Source: an uncultured Lachnospiraceae bacterium
Lineage (GTDB): Bacteria > Bacillota > Clostridia > Lachnospirales > Lachnospiraceae
Assembly: GCA_934434905.1 (NCBI GenBank)
Contig: CAKSAI010000162.1
Location: 1 to 7,161 of the forward strand
Reading direction: 5' to 3'
Length of the DNA: 7,161 bases
Part shown: positions 6,069 through 7,161 of the stretch, in pieces
Layout: the number at the start of each line of letters is the position of its first letter
Position numbering within the stretch: the first letter of the stretch is position 1
Notes under the pieces: generated by a model
Databases searched by the model: none
Told to the model about the DNA's origin: nothing
Seen by the model: the letters and a program-made list of their open reading frames with translations, nothing else
Position numbers and translations under genes: made by a program

Positions 6069-6460
6069 ACATTGGACTTATCGCACATGATGCCAAAAAG
6101 AAGTTGATGCAAAACTTCTGTATCGCGTACCGCAGTATCCTGATGAAGCATGACCTGTATGCCACAGGCACAACGGGAAGGCTGATTGAAGAGGTCGCTA
6201 ACCTGTCGGTTCATAAGTATCTGGCCGGTCATCTGGGAGGATCCCAGCAGCTTGGAGCACAGATTGAACACAATCAGATGGACATGGTTATTTTTCTGCG
6301 GGATCCGCTGACACCTAAGCCTCATGAACCTGAGGTGAATAACGTGGTGAAGCTGTGTGATTCCTATAACATTCCGTTAGCCACCAATCTGGCGACGGCA
6401 GAGCTGTTGATCAAAGCACTGGACAGAGGGGACTTAGAGTGGCGTGAGATGTATCGTTAA
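6065..6460 (+). CDS. mgsA: Methylglyoxal synthase family protein with altered active-site loop
   Basis: The family removes phosphate from dihydroxyacetone phosphate to give methylglyoxal, a glycolytic bypass in the cytoplasm. The 131-aa product (E. coli 152, B. subtilis 137) aligns along its length: IAHD with His8 and Asp9 (E. coli His19, Asp20), the phosphate-binding YATGTTG at 32-38, FLRDPL with Asp80 (Asp91), PHEPE with His87 (His98), and IPLATNLATAE at 103-113. It departs from E. coli in the key loop, where LSGPMGGDQQ is replaced by LAGHLGGSQQ at 53-62. The catalytic base Asp71 is thus Ser60, the phosphate-contact Ser65 is Ala54, and Asp101 is Glu90. The fold assignment is firm, but activity as a methylglyoxal synthase is uncertain. 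The start ATG overlaps the rodA stop (ATGA), with a weak GGGGG site at 6050-6054 upstream. Confidence 0.88.
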   Translation: MNIGLIAHDAKKKLMQNFCIAYRSILMKHDLYATGTTGRLIEEVANLSVHKYLAGHLGGSQQLGAQIEHNQMDMVIFLRDPLTPKPHEPEVNNVVKLCDSYNIPLATNLATAELLIKALDRGDLEWREMYR

Positions 6461-7161
6461 GAAATGCGGAGTCTTATTGCTCGCGGCAGCCATTGCCGCG
6501 GGTCAGACCGGCTGTGGCAGTAAAGCTGTCCTTGAGCAGAAATACAATACGTTTATCACTACAGAGAAATATGGCATCGGAGCTTCCGAGACGCTCACGG
6601 ATACTTCTTTCTTTGCAAAGGATCTGTGCGTGGGCGGAAATGAGAACCTTCTGGATGATTCCGTTTCCGAAGGGCTTTCGGCGGCCGCCGGTCTTTTTGA
6701 CGTGACTGATCGGGATATCCTGTATGCCAGAAATCTTCATGAACGGCTGTATCCGGCCAGCACCACGAAGATACTGACCGCTTATCTGGCACTGAAGTAT
6801 GGTGACCTTAACGCTTCCGCCACAGTAAGCAGCGAGGCCTTGAACCTGGATTCCGGCTCCAGTACCTGCGGACTTTCCGTGGGCGATTCACTGACTCTGG
6901 AACAGCTGCTGTACGGCCTGCTGATGAGCAGCGGAAACGATGCTGCCAACGTCATTGCAGAGGCAGTCTCCGGCAGTCAGGAGGAATTTGTGAACCTGAT
7001 GAACCGTGAGGCGCTCTCACTGGGCGCCACCAATTCCCATTTTGTGAATGCCCACGGACTTCACGATGAGCAGCAGTATACCACGGTATACGACCTGTAT
7101 CTTTTTTTCCGGGCGGCTCTTTCCAATGAGCTGTTTGCACAGATCATAAACACCAAAGAGT
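6444..7161 (+). CDS. D-alanyl-D-alanine carboxypeptidase (peptidase S11), putative lipoprotein, 3' end outside window
   Basis: This is a low-molecular-mass PBP that removes the terminal D-Ala from peptidoglycan pentapeptides. There are 239 codons before the window ends. An N-terminal signal (MRCIVKK, then a hydrophobic stretch to about residue 20) ends in QTGC with Cys24, suggesting lipid attachment, although Gln at -3 of the lipobox is atypical. The catalytic STTK is at 106-109 (within YPASTTK) and SGN at 163-165. Family-typical VGDSLTLEQLLYGLLM and ATNSHFVNAHGLHDE also occur. The KTG motif would lie beyond the edge. GTG 6444 is the only reasonable start: an in-frame TAG is at 6435-6437 and the next option, TTG 6477, would remove the basic signal-peptide start. 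A modest AGAGGGG site (6425-6431) lies 12 bases upstream. The gene overlaps mgsA by 17 bases. It resembles the dacA/dacF group; a specific symbol is not justified. Confidence 0.88.
   Translation, partial: MRCIVKKCGVLLLAAAIAAGQTGCGSKAVLEQKYNTFITTEKYGIGASETLTDTSFFAKDLCVGGNENLLDDSVSEGLSAAAGLFDVTDRDILYARNLHERLYPASTTKILTAYLALKYGDLNASATVSSEALNLDSGSSTCGLSVGDSLTLEQLLYGLLMSSGNDAANVIAEAVSGSQEEFVNLMNREALSLGATNSHFVNAHGLHDEQQYTTVYDLYLFFRAALSNELFAQIINTKE
6482..6500 (+). repeat. Inverted repeat (7-bp perfect stem, 5-base loop) in the carboxypeptidase signal-peptide region
   Basis: CGCGGCA (6482-6488) and TGCCGCG (6494-6500) are exact reverse complements around the loop GCCAT. With wobble pairs the stem can extend by about three more pairs outward. 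No T-run follows, so this is not an intrinsic terminator. It lies 38 bases downstream of the GTG start, within the codons for the Ala-rich hydrophobic segment, so chance from GC-rich Ala codons is possible. Confidence 0.5.

Noticed and set aside
6460..6510. Hairpin at 6482-6500 as an intrinsic terminator after mgsA
   Set aside because: No T-run follows the stem and it lies inside the next gene's coding sequence.
6493..6705. 70-codon plus-strand open frame near the start of the carboxypeptidase
   Set aside because: The overlapping frame from 6444 contains the signal peptide and S11 catalytic motifs. This short Arg-rich frame has no support.

Overview
This window is one densely packed, single-strand (+) gene block for cell shape, division-site selection and peptidoglycan synthesis. 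It most likely comes from a rod-shaped Clostridia member, with Lachnospiraceae as the best guess. The reasons are gene order (mreD - class B PBP - minC - minD - minE - rodA - mgsA - D,D-carboxypeptidase), strong AGGAGG ribosome binding sites, a visibly balanced base composition, and protein wording typical of that family, such as the NRLAN stretch in the PBP and FFAKDLCV in the carboxypeptidase. The taxonomic call is inference from memory of the families; no search was run.

Layout: 1-194 is the 3' end of mreD. A very long (970 aa) class B penicillin-binding protein starts on TTG at 187 and overlaps the mreD stop. After 19 bases comes minC (3119-3808), after 23 bases minD (3832-4626), after 12 bases minE (GTG start, 4639-4935), and after 2 bases the SEDS glycosyltransferase rodA (4938-6068). 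The methylglyoxal synthase homologue mgsA (6065-6460) overlaps rodA by ATGA. A putative lipoprotein D-alanyl-D-alanine carboxypeptidase begins on GTG at 6444, inside the end of mgsA, and runs off the right edge. No gap exceeds 23 bases, no intrinsic terminator is visible, and no tRNA, rRNA, CRISPR or mobile element was seen. Cotranscription is very likely.

How the genes fit together: MreD (with MreB and MreC presumably upstream), the class B PBP transpeptidase and the SEDS polymerase RodA form the lateral-wall elongation machine. MinC, MinD and MinE position the division septum. The carboxypeptidase trims pentapeptide stems. MgsA is the metabolic outlier; its family converts dihydroxyacetone phosphate to methylglyoxal.

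Points worth a second look: (1) the MgsA active-site loop is rewritten, with the catalytic-base Asp replaced by Ser and a second catalytic Asp replaced by Glu; (2) the PBP carries an insertion of about 240 residues just before its transpeptidase domain; (3) minE has three overlapping start codons behind one ribosome binding site; (4) an AT-rich patch of about 93 bases with unusual codons lies in rodA. I see no phage, defence or other wholly new system here; the novelty lies in variants of known parts.
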